A stretch of 64,000 nt of DNA from Trichostrongylus colubriformis (lineage: Eukaryota > Nematoda > Chromadorea > Rhabditida > Trichostrongylidae), in the NCBI GenBank assembly GCA_963978905.1, contig OZ022257.1, forward strand, positions 31,077,274 through 31,141,273. Reading direction: 5' to 3'. A program made the translations under genes and the position numbers. The notes under the pieces are model-generated. The model was not told the DNA's origin and made no database searches. It was given only the letters and a program-made list of their open reading frames with translations. Below, in pieces: positions 24,095-34,167 of the stretch. Every line of letters starts with the position of its first letter. Within the stretch, counting starts at the first letter, position 1.

Positions 24095-24415
24095 ATGAAT
24101 CCGAACGGAGTCAAGGGCATTCACCATCTGAAACTTCTATTCCCTCGAAACACTTCTGCAAGTTCGCCCTGTGGGGTCAAAGCGAAAGCAATTAGGATTT
24201 GGCGACTTTTGCCTTCTGAAGCTTCGTATCCAATGTTATCAACCATTATCAAGCTGGAACACCCTCCGTTAATGTCCCGTACCATCCTACACATCTCATG
24301 CGGAATTGAAAACCCAACCTTTGCTGCGACCCGAGACATGAATTGCCGATCGAACACACATGCGCACACATACATACAAGCACACAGCAATATACATACA
24401 CACCTAGTCGACTAC
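24095..24415 (-). mobile_element. Helitron-like fragment, minus orientation
   Basis: Read on the minus strand this carries the diagnostic order of the 44-61 kb family: a GT-rich tract (about 24350-24410), a degenerate CACGAAATTC-like block, GTCGCAGCAAAG near 24325, and monomer words such as GATAATGGTTGATAACATTG near 24245. Both ends are missing or decayed. Confidence 0.6.
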
Positions 24416-24738
24416 AATGGCAAGATGATTGTACTTTCAGTATCACATGCTTTTGCTGCTCTGCCAGGCGGTGATTGCATTGAACCGTGTGTACGTGAGA
24501 TGCAGAGTGTAAGTGACCATCTACACAACTTGAGGTTCTATCAGTGATTCGTCGTGGCCTTTCAGTCCCTCGAGCTGACACCAATGCTACAGAATGATCA
24601 AATGGGACAGCTGTCATTTAGTCAACTCGCTGGTCATTCACACAATGGTCAACACATGGAAGATGCTTTCTCGCAAATATGCAGGTGGGTCACAGTGGAA
24701 CAAATTCGTCACGTAGGATGAACTGATCGTTTGTTGAG

Positions 24739-24936
24739 ATGGCCAGTGTTGAGATCCTTGGAAAAAACCATTTCTATATTCGATTTTTTGATGGCCGTGT
24801 TTGCTGGTGCTCTGCATCGCAGAGTGTCGGTCAGTGTCACGTGGATCTGCGTTGTGCGGGGTCATGCACAGAACGCCACAAAATGGCGGAATATTGCCTT
24901 GCTGAGAGATGCCATTCACGCACTTTTTGGATTTAA
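24739..24936 (+). CDS. candidate cysteine-rich exon
   Basis: A 65-codon frame with eight cysteines in a compact pattern (RVCWCSASQSVGQCHVDL, RCAGSCTERHK, EYCLAERC). Such spacing is typical of small extracellular cysteine-rich modules, but no named family is assigned. It stops with TAA at 24934. A different frame stays open just downstream (ESTVDQAFESVLEV). It lies 70 bp upstream of the signal-peptide exon at 25004 but is not in frame with it, so it may be the end of a neighbouring gene or a decayed exon. Confidence 0.28.
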   Translation: MASVEILGKNHFYIRFFDGRVCWCSASQSVGQCHVDLRCAGSCTERHKMAEYCLAERCHSRTFWI

Positions 24937-25003
24937 GGGTTGGTACCCGAATCAACTGTTGATCAGGCATTCGAAAGTGTTCTTGAGGTTGCAAAGCTAA
25001 AGA

Positions 25004-25218
25004 ATGATTTTTCCTTGGCTTGGATTGTTACTTTTACATACATGTGTTGTTATTTCTGTGAGTGGATATGCGTACTTGACCATCGGAGGAGGGAGCACAC
25101 CTGCATTCACTCTGAACCGTCTCGAATGTTCATCGGACATTGTCGTTATAACACTCAGGGGCGAGCAAAATATCAAACTCAGTATTGGTTTATTGGGCAA
25201 TGTACTCATCATAGAAAG
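25004..25218 (+). CDS. secreted cysteine-rich protein, exon 1 (signal peptide)
   Basis: Predicted first exon of a plus-strand gene with four recognised exons (25004-25218, 25972-26175, 32589-32720, 32892-33044). The ATG follows an in-frame TAA. The first ~22 residues (MIFPWLGLLLLHTCVVISVS) form a textbook signal peptide, so the product should be secreted. The donor GAAAG/GTGATG leaves phase 2. All three joins found are phase 2 and keep the frame open, which is unlikely by chance. Exon lengths are 215, 204, 132 and 153 nt. The cysteine spacing in exons 2-4 resembles secreted nematode proteins of the CPG4-like type, but this is an impression, not a search result. The 3' end is unresolved. Exon 1 is the most convincing piece, and other exons could lie between. 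Confidence 0.5.
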
Positions 25219-25718
25219 GTGATGGAAAAACATCGGAATTATTGGGTTTGCTCAGAAGGCGAAGGTAGTAAAATGAAAAGGGTGAAGCAGTCGACAACGT
25301 AGTCAGCCTCCTCGGGATGTGCCGCGACTTCCATACGTGACTTAAGAAAACCTATGTCCTACACAGCCCTGTGATAGCTCCATGGTGTCGTTTATTTCCG
25401 ACTAAACGGATTCGGCGTCAACTAACAGACGTCGATCTGTGTCCTGCCACGTTTCAATGGCGTAAGGGTGACTCCAACGGATCGTGCGCACAGTAGAGAC
25501 TACACTTGCCCTTACAGTACTATGCCCCAGGTCTCCTTCTCTGAATCTATGTCAACTGTTTTGCATTCAGAGGTTTTGCATTCAATACTATTGCTCTTAT
25601 ATTCTTGCAAATCTGAAATACATTCTACTTTCTATAAGCGATTCGCCGCACATGGGACCGAATGAGCCGAATGTTTTTGAGCACTTAACAATTTTTACAC
25701 ACTGCGGATATGGCTCAC

Positions 25719-25818
25719 CTAGAATTACGTGTGCTACATGATTTCCGGTCCATGTCCCACACAGCTCAAGAATCACCTTTTTTCCCAGATTGTTATCCAG
25801 GTAATTCGGAGTTTCACG
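25719..25818 (-). CDS. candidate internal exon, unknown protein
   Basis: On the minus strand a CCTGTGCAG acceptor precedes a block reading RETPNYLDNNLGKKVILELC then GTWTGNHVAHVIL, and a strong CTAG/GTGAGC donor follows. It enters phase 0 and leaves phase 1. The open frame continues past the donor to about 25597. No family is recognised with confidence. It lies inside intron 1 of the plus-strand gene model, so one of the two models may be wrong. Confidence 0.3.
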
Positions 25819-25971
25819 CTGCACAGGGAACGCTAAAGTGCCAGTTCTGTGCAGGATAATCTTTCCATTACCACCACGTGGTCTCTAATTAGCGTTGACC
25901 ATTTGAAACCATTGTTGCCACTCAAAACCGTCGCCTGACAGTGCCTGCTTAATACAGCCAAGCAATTTAAG

Positions 25972-26175
25972 AGCCTACGTGAAGGCGGACGCTTGTTTGG
26001 TGCAATGCGAGAAGACGTCCGAGTCTTCCTCACGAGTGCGCCAAACTTACGCCGGTATTCGATTTATATGCGTCGATAACGAGAAAGGTATGTTTATGAA
26101 CTTTTCAGCTTGGGAAAATTATGTGGGAGCTTGCGCCACGGTCGCACAAACCTCGTTTGGGAGCTGCCAATTATG
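25972..26175 (+). CDS. secreted cysteine-rich protein, exon 2
   Basis: One leading base completes the codon split at exon 1 (giving R), then the block is open for 67 codons. It has five cysteines in the pattern C-x3-C ... FIC ... GAC ... GSC: ADACLVQCEKTSES, AGIRFICVDNEKG, ENYVGACATVAQTSFGSC. The acceptor TTTAAG is unusual (AAG rather than CAG). An alternative CAG acceptor 19 bases upstream would give phase 0. The donor TTATG/GTTCGA leaves phase 2 and matches exon 3. An internal GTATGT is probably not used, since the frame stays open and cysteine-rich after it. Confidence 0.48.
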
Positions 26176-26512
26176 GTTCGACGTTTCTATATCCACTCCA
26201 TTTGTGGCTTCCATGACTTCCTTTCACTTCTCGCTCTCCAGTCATCTGATCCTTAATCTCTTCTCAGTGCTCATTGCTCTTACTTGATTCCGCACTAGCA
26301 CGGAGACATCTTTTTTTCAAACATCCGTCATCACCGCTACATCTTGACGGTTCATAGACCTGAGTCATTTATGGGATGGGAAATTCTCCAGCGGATAATA
26401 TTTTGATCTGGAAAAAGGGAAGCCGTACTTCATAAGAATTGATGTAGATGTAGGGTTTGGTTTCGAAGGTTTCATTTCCAAGAAGAATCCTGAACGAACG
26501 AATAAACTTGAC

Positions 26513-26783
26513 CTTAGTCTAGGGAGGCTTGTTTCTTTCCAGGCTGCATATCGTTCATCCGCTGAGTGTACCTTGGAGACTCTTGCAAGTCCGTTGCTGA
26601 AAAAGGTTCCCTGGAGCCCCGATTGAAAGTTCCCATACGCTCCTGACGTACTTGGTGGCGGTGCTACGCTTAGAGTTGAGTTGGACATAGTATTTGTCAT
26701 TCGCGACAGAGCTAATCTCCATTTATCTTGTTGCGAGAGTTTATGACCCCGCAGGGTGTCATTGAGGCGTTCGAGAAGTCCAT
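26513..26783 (-). CDS. candidate exon of a minus-strand gene nested in intron 3
   Basis: Bordered by a GCTCTTTAG acceptor and a CTAAG/GTCAAG donor on the minus strand, open for about 89 codons. The peptide starts GLLERLNDTLRGHKLSQQDK and has a serine/proline-rich stretch (LSVAPPPSTSGAYGNF) and a basic end. It has no cysteines and no recognised domain. The upstream frame (to 27010) starts MSSPSMNAVVWIFIFPFLG, a hydrophobic anchor or signal, and could supply the N-terminus through a phase 1 donor (ATTC/GTACAG). That join is uncertain. The gene would lie within the long intron of the plus-strand gene. Confidence 0.4.
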
Positions 26784-26887
26784 CTAAAGAGCGCAATTAC
26801 ACGCCGTGATCGGGGCATTGCACTTAAGAAGAGCAAAATCAAATAATTGGAAGAGATATTGGGTAGGGCCTCATCAAGGCAATATAC

Positions 26888-27010
26888 CACCTTATATTGA
26901 GTATATGTGAAAAAGTGGTTCGCTGTACGAATTCCCACATTCACCACAATCACTCCAAGAAAAGGAAATATGAAGATCCAAACAACCGCATTCATGGAGG
27001 GCGACGACAT
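26888..27010 (-). CDS. candidate first exon with hydrophobic N-terminus
   Basis: ATG at 27010 opens a frame with a hydrophobic run (VVWIFIFPFLGVIVVNVG) that would act as a signal anchor. Two possible donors exist: TATAAG/GTGGTA in phase 0, and an earlier ATTC/GTACAG in phase 1, which is the one that fits the exon at 26513-26783. The end coordinate given is for the later donor. Topology and identity are unknown. Confidence 0.3.
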
Positions 27011-27618
27011 TTGGATTCAGGAAATGCGGACATTATCGCTTAAATGACCTATGTCGGCCGCCTTGCCATCTTCGAAGAAAGAGTAATCATTCGCTGCCAT
27101 TCCTGTGACATTGACTAGTGAATCTAAAGTAACATCTCTCTAGCGAGTGAACACTCTCTGTCATACGTAGCTCCAATTTCAGTCCTAAACAAAAACGCGA
27201 CTCACTTAGGGACAGTATAGGAATATGTGAAAGCTTGGTATTCAGATCCTCTGACGAAAATGTGTTTCTGTTACAAAAGTGATGAATAGCGCACCACCGG
27301 TTTTTTTGTGCTCTCGAACAGCAGCAGCAAGAGACAAGGCTGCGAAAGGTGAAATACATCACTCGACGCGTTCAAGATATGATTCTGAACATTGGAACAT
27401 TCCCTTTGTACTACGTTGAAGTTGCATTACGTGGCCTATTTTTATGACCTATTTTCATTTAATTTTTCTACTTCCATCCAGTTTAAATCATTGCTGTAAT
27501 CTGTTGTTTTCAGAATTCTTCGAGTCGTTGCCCTGTCTGTCCAGGTACGTTTCTTCCCCATCGCCATCATTTGTTGATCATTCGGAAGTGCTCGCATGCT
27601 TTGATCTATGAATATAAT
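27011..27618. other. intron sequence, no recognised feature
   Basis: Lies in intron 3 of the plus-strand gene model. Minus-strand frames of 69-91 codons are present without borders or similarity. Confidence 0.35.
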
Positions 27619-28080
27619 GCGCTCACACTTTTTTTTTTGGAAAATCGACACCTTGCGATGGATTGAACGGCACGAACCGTCGCGCCGTTATCACTTCATT
27701 GAAATGGATAAGATGAGAGAAAATTGGACTTCGCATTAGTCTGGATGCGACGAGCTCAACGACCTATGAAACGTCGAATCTGAAAAGGCTTGTCGGTGAA
27801 ACTGCAGAGATTCCTCTTTTTTACCCTCAGCGAGACTCCGAACTTTTTGTATTTACATTCACATCTTCAGTTACTGCTCGCCCATGTTCCGCACAAACAT
27901 CATTATTCAAACACTACTTTGAGGTTTCAGGGCACTTTTCAGTAAGAGCTTGTCACGACATTTTTGAAAGTTTTTGAGCTCACTTCATCAAAAGCGATCG
28001 AGTAATCGAAAAACCCTCACCTTCCGCAGACCACTAACCGTGTACTGCAGGGATGATCTTAACTTCCATATTACAGTTAA

Positions 28081-28484
28081 AGGCACCATTAGGGGTAAGG
28101 GAAAATTGAGATGTGGTAGTCATATTCCCTGAAAACGAACCTTCTACTCTAGAAGAGCTCATATGTTGCGGAAATCGCACTAAAAAAAACGCGGCTTGGG
28201 GTGTTATAACGACCCCACAGCTCGGCATGCCGTTATGCGGTTATGCGGCTTGGGGAGTCGCCGTGGAGAGGCGGGACAACATTCGCGGCCGGCTGATTCA
28301 GACTGTGGCCTGCCTTCAGTTCACTCCGGCTAGAGACGCAGAGGACGAGGGAGAGAAGGGAGATTTTCGGGTTCCTATTCTGAGTTTTTTCACCGTTTTA
28401 TGTCGTTCTTTCTCTCCTGTAATATTGCTGTGCACCTCTACTTTCGTAATCCCCAATTTGCCTAATTTACCCCTAATGGTGTCT
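28081..28484. mobile_element. TTAA-type MITE, family A
   Basis: Terminal inverted repeats AGGCACCATTAGGGG and CCCCTAATGGTGTCT are flanked by TTAA on both sides (28077-28080 and 28485-28488), the target-site pattern of piggyBac-like transposons. The interior has a palindromic GGTTATGCGGC region and a GAGAGAAGG block, and no gene. Related copies lie at 34690-35826, 41293-41700 and 41882-42280. The insertion splits the left arm of the large palindrome. Confidence 0.85.
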
Positions 28485-29242
28485 TTAAAAGCGCTTCTTC
28501 TATGATAATGCCTCACATCAAAATACGGCAAATTTTGATCGCAGGTTAATTTTTTCTCATCGCTAAAATGCCATTTTTAAGCAATGGAAATAGCATGCTG
28601 TCCTCAAAAAAAAAAGACGGATTCCAAGTCCTCATGGAATAATAGCTCTGTTCAAACAATGCTTCAAATCGTGAATTCGGAAATTATATTGATTCCACTT
28701 GGAAGGGTGAAGACAGGCTGAAAACACACAAACAGGAATGAAACTTATACTGCTGTGTCCAGAAGGAAAACTGCCAATCAAGCATGCAAAAAGACTTCAC
28801 GGTTACGTTTTTATCTTTATCTTTTACTGCCTTCCTATTCTCCAGATATCGCTCTCCCAAGTAAGTGAAAGCTGATTAACTCACTTACATATCACATTGC
28901 GCAGATGAGGTCAATGACTCCCAGTGTCACCACATCACTCGGTACCCACTATATATTGAGCACTGCTCACTAATGTTAATGAAGATTGGGAGGCTGGAAT
29001 GTATGGTAACACCACGAGGCATTGAAGTGATCTGGGCACTGTAATTAGAATGGTAATCAGCGTTCACTCACTTGGGACAGCGATATCCGGAGAATAAGAA
29101 GGCAGTAATAGATGAAACGTCACCGCGAAGTGATTTTTTGCATGCTTGATCAGCAGCTTTCCTGCTTGACACAGCAGTGTAAACTTCATTCGTGTTTGTG
29201 TGTTTTCAGCTAATCTTCACATTGTCAAGTGTGATTAATATA

Positions 29243-30370
29243 TTAGGTTGTCCCAAAAGTCTTGTAGGATTCTTTCGATCATCACTTTTTATTATTTTCT
29301 CTTCCAACAAACAACAATTAGGCAACAACGTATTCACCACTGTTATCGACAACACTCTGCCCCCTCATAAGTTAATCGTTGATTCCCTCCTCCCAAAACT
29401 CTGGGTTCTGAGAGTCGAAGATGTCAGCGATCGCCTTCGCAAGCAAGTCATAATCAACGAATTTTTTCTTGGCCAGGAAGGATTCAAGAGGATGGGTAAG
29501 GTGATGGTCAGAAGGGGCAATGTCTGGAGAGTATGGCGGGTGGGGCAGCACATCTCAGCCGGGCTCCTGTAGCTTGACCGGGGTACACTTCGCGACGTAT
29601 GGATGGGCGTTGTCATGAAGGAGGGTGACCGCGGACCTTCTCAGGCGCTTTTCTCGATTAGCAACGGCGATCTGCTGGAGTTGGTGGGTGTATACGGAAG
29701 CGGGGACTGTATCGCTTTCTACTAGCATCTCTTGGAAAAGCATTCCTTCTGCGTCCAGAAGCAGCAGAGTAGAATTTTCTTCGGAGGGTGGTCGGACATG
29801 GGCTGCGTTGGTGGCTCGGCCACACGGGCACTTTCGTGAGCATCCGTCAGGGCATGAGGTCCATCGCGACAGCAGCTTCTGATAACCGGGCTCATGGAGG
29901 CGACGATTTACGGTTATGGGTGTTTTTCATTCCTCTCCTACAGCTCTCTCATGGTGGTTTCAGGATCGGCACGAACGGCGGAGAGCAGCGTATCGTCGTT
30001 GAATGCATGTGGGCGTCCCGCGCGTGGCTTGCTTTCCATGTCAATCTCGCCGTTGCTGAAGCTGATGAACCAGCGGCGCACGGTCACGTAGCTCAAACAT
30101 CCCTTGCCCAATGCAGCGCTGATGAAGTGGCAAGCTTCCGTCGTTTTGGTGCCGCAAGACCGCTCATAGTAGATGACACCGCGTGTTGAGTGGGTATCGA
30201 TTACGGGCACTGTAGCTCTCCCAACGGAATCTGATGGGTCAATATTAATTTTACTAGAAAGCTTAGAACGCTCTACCATATTCCTGAGCCGCCAAGACCT
30301 GCCTCGAAGTGAACAAGAGTTATTGATTTTTTTTTTGGAAAAATCCTACAAGACTTTTGGGACAACCTAA
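29243..30370 (-). mobile_element. mariner element, both ends present
   Basis: The left end starts TTAGGTTGTCCCAAAAGT, and the right end is its near-exact complement ending CAACCTAA at 30370. TA lies before the left end. The element is 1128 bp, shorter than typical 1.3 kb mariners, so parts of the gene are missing. It is oriented minus. It interrupts the right arm of the large palindrome at an AATATA site that is intact in the left arm. It is the same family as 1-576. Confidence 0.92.
29590..30279 (-). pseudogene. mariner transposase, broken
   Basis: On the minus strand the N-terminal part (30279-29938) reads mariner DNA-binding motifs: WFISFSNGEIDMESKPRAGR, with the GRP-type linker toward the catalytic region. 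After a stop and frameshifts, a later part near 29640 reads LLHDNAHPYVAK, matching the mariner HDNA.PH.A segment around the second catalytic aspartate. The region for the first catalytic aspartate is deleted or scrambled. The plus-strand frames here are shadows. Confidence 0.82.
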
Positions 30371-31012
30371 TTTTCCAAATTCACGATTTAAGCATTGTTT
30401 GAATGTAGCTACTATTATGAATGATTAGAATCTGTCTTCTGAGGACAGCATGCGATTTTCATTGTTTAAAAGTGGCACTGTGATGAGAGTGGAGATTAAC
30501 CTGCATTCAAAATACACCATGAAGTGATATTTGAGGCTTCATCATAGAGAAGCGGTTGCATAAAATTTGGGACTTAAGATGAATTAAATGTCCGTGAAAG
30601 GTGAGTGTTTTTTCGATTACCCAATTGATTTTGTCGAAGTGAGTTTGAAAACTCTCAACCATGTCGTGACAAGCTCTTGCTGAAAAGTGTCCTGAATCCT
30701 CAAGACAATGCACTGAAAAATGTTTGTGCGGACTATGGGCGAGCACTAATTGAACATGGGAATATAAGTATAAAAAAATCGGAGTCATCCCCAAAACAAA
30801 AAAGGGAAATGAATCTTTACAGTTTCACAAAGAAGCTGCTGATCTACTTATCCTGACTGGACGTTTCATAGGTTGTTGAGCTCGTCGTCGAAACTAATGT
30901 AAAGCTTCCAATTATTTTCTCATTTTATCTTCCTAGAACGAAGTGATGACGGCGCGGCGGTTTGAGTCGACTGATGCGGCGCTAAGTGTAGATTTTCAAA
31001 ATATGTGAGCGC

Positions 31013-31936
31013 TTTAGTCAGTTGATGGTCCTAAAAACTGAACTAAAGTTGTCCCCGTTTATTTCATTATTTGAAAGATAGTTGATCGGCATAGGATGAC
31101 AAAAACGTCCCGTGGGATCTCCTCCTCAAATTTCCTCAGAAATTAGAGTATCAAAGCAAGACCTCAAGAAGAGTTGCTTGCTACGCGAGCCAGATGCTTT
31201 GCTGGTCAGGGATGTGCGTAGTGTACGTAGAAAAAGAGAGCATGGCGGTATTAGAAGAGACCACACTGATCAAGGTAGTATAGACCTTGCACAACCTCGG
31301 TTTCTGCGGATCAGGGAACTTGCACAAAGATTCGTTGATGGCAGGAAAATTTGTCTCTCGTGCCTGGAACCTGCCGGTACCACATTCTACTCAGCTTGAG
31401 TTGAACGATTTTCGAAGTTCAGGCCACCATTCATTTATTTATTCGCAATCGGAGGAAACAGCGAATCTTGAATACATATTTGTGGCAGCTGCTGAAGTGA
31501 CACGGCCACACGCGAAGCACCCATCGCGAAGACTCTTTCGCCTTACCCATCTATCAGCGAAAATGAAAAAAAAGAAAGTTATGGGATCGCAGAACTGAAA
31601 CTCAGATTTTTAACGATCTTGTGCATTCTTTCCATAAGAATAGGCTTGCTAGAGGAAGAGGGGACGGGAAAGCCACTTTCTGATATTTCGGACTGTCCCA
31701 CTCAACTCTGAGCTTAAGCAGTGAACTGAGATGTCAGGCTTACAGTTCAGGGAGAGGGAGGGAGGTGGCGGGGGGGGGGTCAGAGTGGGAGGGTGAATGG
31801 GGGGGGGGAAGGCCATTCTGATCTGCAGAGATAGTTGTAGGGTCGTATCTTCTATCTTTACCATATTGTCTGCGAGATACGTAAGTCCCAATGGATCCTT
31901 TCCTGCACTTTCACACCAAGCGATACATTTCCCTGA
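31013..31936. other. intron sequence; two long G tracts
   Basis: No supported gene. A plus frame at 31133-31278 begins after CTTCCTCAG and ends at ATCAAG/GTAGTA (RVSKQDLKKSCLLREPDALL), so it might be an extra exon, but its phase does not fit the gene model. G-rich runs occur at about 31769-31779 and 31799-31809. Confidence 0.3.
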
Positions 31937-32328
31937 AGGAATCGCCCACGGAGAAATGAGTTTATCTGTAACCCATATATTTATGTTGTTTTTACCTGAC
32001 GAGGGCCGCGTGCAAAGTTTCACACGGAAAAGTGAGAATCTGGGTAAGACGCAGGTCCTCAAATTCTCGGGCGAGTGAATGGGTTCTCCAAGTAGACGCC
32101 CCCCATCGTCAGCCGCGGTTGGGAACGGAGAGTGGGACTGTTTACGTAACTTTCTATTCCTAAAATGCGTCCCTGACCGCGGCGGACGACAGGGGAGATA
32201 CTTGCACGGAGGCCACGCCCACTCGGCTAACACTCTGTGATGCTGTATCTTACAATTAGCCAGTTTATTTTTTCGCGTGAAATTTTGCATGCGGCCCACA
32301 TCAGGCAAATACAGCATGAATCGATTCT
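31937..32328. mobile_element. palindromic MITE (second copy of the 40874 family), decayed
   Basis: It aligns across its length with 40874-41292: GGAATCG(T/C)CCACGG near the left end, CCCATATATTTATGTTGT, CGTGAAATTTTGCATG near the right, and a shared centre with GGGAACGGAGAGTG. Ends and internal arms are diverged, and the TTAA flank has decayed to TGAA on the left. It lies in intron 3 of the plus-strand gene model. Confidence 0.8.
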
Positions 32329-32588
32329 TTCAAAACAAGAATTCTGTAAAGGCACTCCTGATGTGGTCGCCAATCCTTTTTCATTCAAAACTTTTCGGAA
32401 AGACCGAGATATCATTCAACATGTGACTGAGAAGGAGGGCTGTGGCAGGGATATACATATGAAGCACACAGCTTTTGTGAATTCTCCAATCAAGTGATTG
32501 TCGCCTTTTATTGCCGCCCAGCCTCCGTCTTTTACCAACCACATAATCTGCTGCTTATACTTGTATTAAATTCGCTTTTCCGTTCAAG

Positions 32589-32720
32589 GTACGAGCCCGT
32601 GGCAATGCAGGAATGCCGCCGTGAAATCAACGAATCACTGGTAGCGAGTAATCGATTCTCCACAACTGTGATGCGTAAAGAACAACATAATCTTCGTAAT
32701 CACTTCGAAGCTCTTTGCAA
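32589..32720 (+). CDS. secreted cysteine-rich protein, exon 3
   Basis: Follows a TTTTCCGTTCAAG acceptor. One base completes the split codon, then 43 open codons: YEPVAMQECRREINESLVAS, followed later by HNLRNHFEALC. Two cysteines are present. The donor GCAA/GTCAGT is good and leaves phase 2. The protein-like composition and borders on both sides make this a strong exon in itself. Its link to exon 2 across 6.4 kb rests on matching phase only. Confidence 0.52.
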
Positions 32721-32891
32721 GTCAGTTTGATTATTTATATCCATTCATTGAGCACAAAAATGCAGTAGTAGAAGACCCCGAGATTCGATACGCCGCGAGG
32801 AAGAATTCAAGTAAGGGGTATCAACTAAAAAAAGGCTTATCGGGATCGGAGACATGTCAGAGTATGTTGCATCTGATTTTCTCTAATGCAG

Positions 32892-33044
32892 TGAAAGACG
32901 ATTCTTTGCTAGCTTCACTCTTTCAGTCATCCGTTTTAGACGACTCGGTGCAATGATTGAATGCGTGGAACCAGTGACTCGTGGTGGATGTGGAGATAAA
33001 GCCGCTGTCATGATGCTTCGTTTTATCACGGTCGGCTTCAGCAG
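32892..33044 (+). CDS. secreted cysteine-rich protein, exon 4
   Basis: The acceptor TTTTCTCTAATGCAG is excellent. One base completes an asparagine codon, then the frame reads ERRFFASFTLSVIRFRRLGA, then IECVEPVTRGGCGDKAAVMM with two cysteines. A good donor AGCAG/GTTTAT at 33045 leaves phase 2. If it is not used, the frame runs 10 more codons to TAG at about 33075. A downstream AG at 33074-33075 reopens a 40-codon frame, but that would need an intron of only ~31 nt. The intron between exons 3 and 4 (171 nt) is well supported. Confidence 0.55.
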
Positions 33045-33075
33045 GTTTATAGTACCTTGGTTATTCAAAATTTAG

Positions 33076-33845
33076 CACATTAACTTTTCTCTTACATATG
33101 ATTGAAAGCGACAATCGGTTTGGTGCATTCACAATCAAGATTGTAACAAAGCGATATTTCGAAACTCAATACAAAGCGAAAGCCAAAAGTGGTTGATGGT
33201 CCTTAGTGAGAATTGAACCATCAACCATTTTTTGGCTTCCCAAGACCATGAGCAAATTTGATACCTATTTCTTGTTTTATTCATAGGACTCCATTAAAGT
33301 GAAAAAACGTTCTGGGTGATCAGCCTTTGAAGGGCTTTCCCGTTGTGGCCTTCAGTATGCATATTAGATGACTCTTCAAACCAGCATCGGAATCATTGTG
33401 GCAGGATCCGAAATGTAGAATCACCAACGGTAGCGAAAAGGGACACGGCAAAATCGTAGGTGATGCACAAGGCGATATAACTACACGGTAGAAGGGATAG
33501 CGGAAACAATCTTTGGAACGCCGGGTGTTGATGGTTTAGAAATGCTCAGAAATGAAGGCTTGATGACAGCGGTTTTGGATTTTCGCCGTTTTACGATACT
33601 TTATTTGTATACACACCATATGCATGCAATTTCATTTCTAGCGCACCAAACGGACCCCATTCACTAGTTTCTGATGGTTGATGTGTTTGGACCGGTTGGC
33701 GCCCCTAGCAGGCTTGTCAGGCACTTTTCTGCAAAGTCGATGTGATATCCGTGCTCAGGAGTCACATTTAGGCCTGCGGGTTCGGAAGCCAAATTGGCCT
33801 AACTTCAATGCAATGGCATGGATCTGAGTACATAGTCACTTTTAC
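33076..33845. other. no recognised gene; small perfect stem-loop
   Basis: A stem of TGGTTGATGGT against ACCATCAACCA with a 19-base loop lies at about 33191-33231. No gene or repeat family was identified in the rest. Confidence 0.45.
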
Positions 33846-33929
33846 CTTTGCACAAAGAAACAGCTAACAGTTTCGATAAAATCTAATGGAATATGTGCAG
33901 GATGGGCGCCCTCCAGGTTAACTGCAACC
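33846..33929 (-). CDS. candidate small internal exon, unknown protein
   Basis: On the minus strand a CCATTATTTAG acceptor and a CAAAG/GTAAAAG donor enclose 84 nt open in one frame: VAVNLEGAHPAHIPLDFIET then VSCFFVQ. It enters and leaves in phase 2. Both borders are good for a nematode exon. It is on the opposite strand from the secreted-protein gene and close to its 3' end, so the two genes would converge. No family is recognised. Confidence 0.38.
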
Positions 33930-34167
33930 CTAAATAATGGCAAGAAATGGGCAGCGAGAAATATATAAACGAGACGAGAAAAAAATAGACAGAGGGAGGT
34001 TGACAGACGAGAATTTCCAGACATGGGTCAGAGACCCATTTCGCTGAATGTGCTAGACTATGATAGAAGGGTAGATACTATGGTATGGCAATAGGCAAAT
34101 AGATTTCTAGAAATTGAATCTGAATCTCGCGTGGGCTGAAAAATCGTTCCCTGAGGTAGTTTACCAC

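Larger units (their letters stand above)
27619..31012. mobile_element. large palindrome (fold-back element) with two later insertions
   Basis: Left arm 27619-28950 and right arm 28970-31012 are inverted copies, alignable from the outer ends (GCGCTCACA / TGTGAGCGC) to the centre near 28960. Clear blocks include GGCGCGACGG near 27680 against 30955, GTCACGACAT near 27955 against 30670, GCATGCTGTCCTC near 28592 against 30450, and CGATATC near 28850 against 29080. A 404 bp MITE interrupts the left arm and a mariner the right arm. Each opposite arm serves as an approximate empty site. Without the insertions the unit is about 1.85 kb. No transposase is encoded, and the superfamily is unknown because no target duplication was resolved. 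It lies in intron 3 of the gene model. Confidence 0.83.

Noticed and set aside
29788..30189. 133-codon plus-strand frame, and 49-495 plus, as genes
   Set aside because: Both are antisense shadows of mariner transposase remnants.
33191..33231. tRNA-like or miRNA-like hairpin
   Set aside because: The 11-bp stem with a 19-base loop is too short for a miRNA precursor and does not fit a tRNA.
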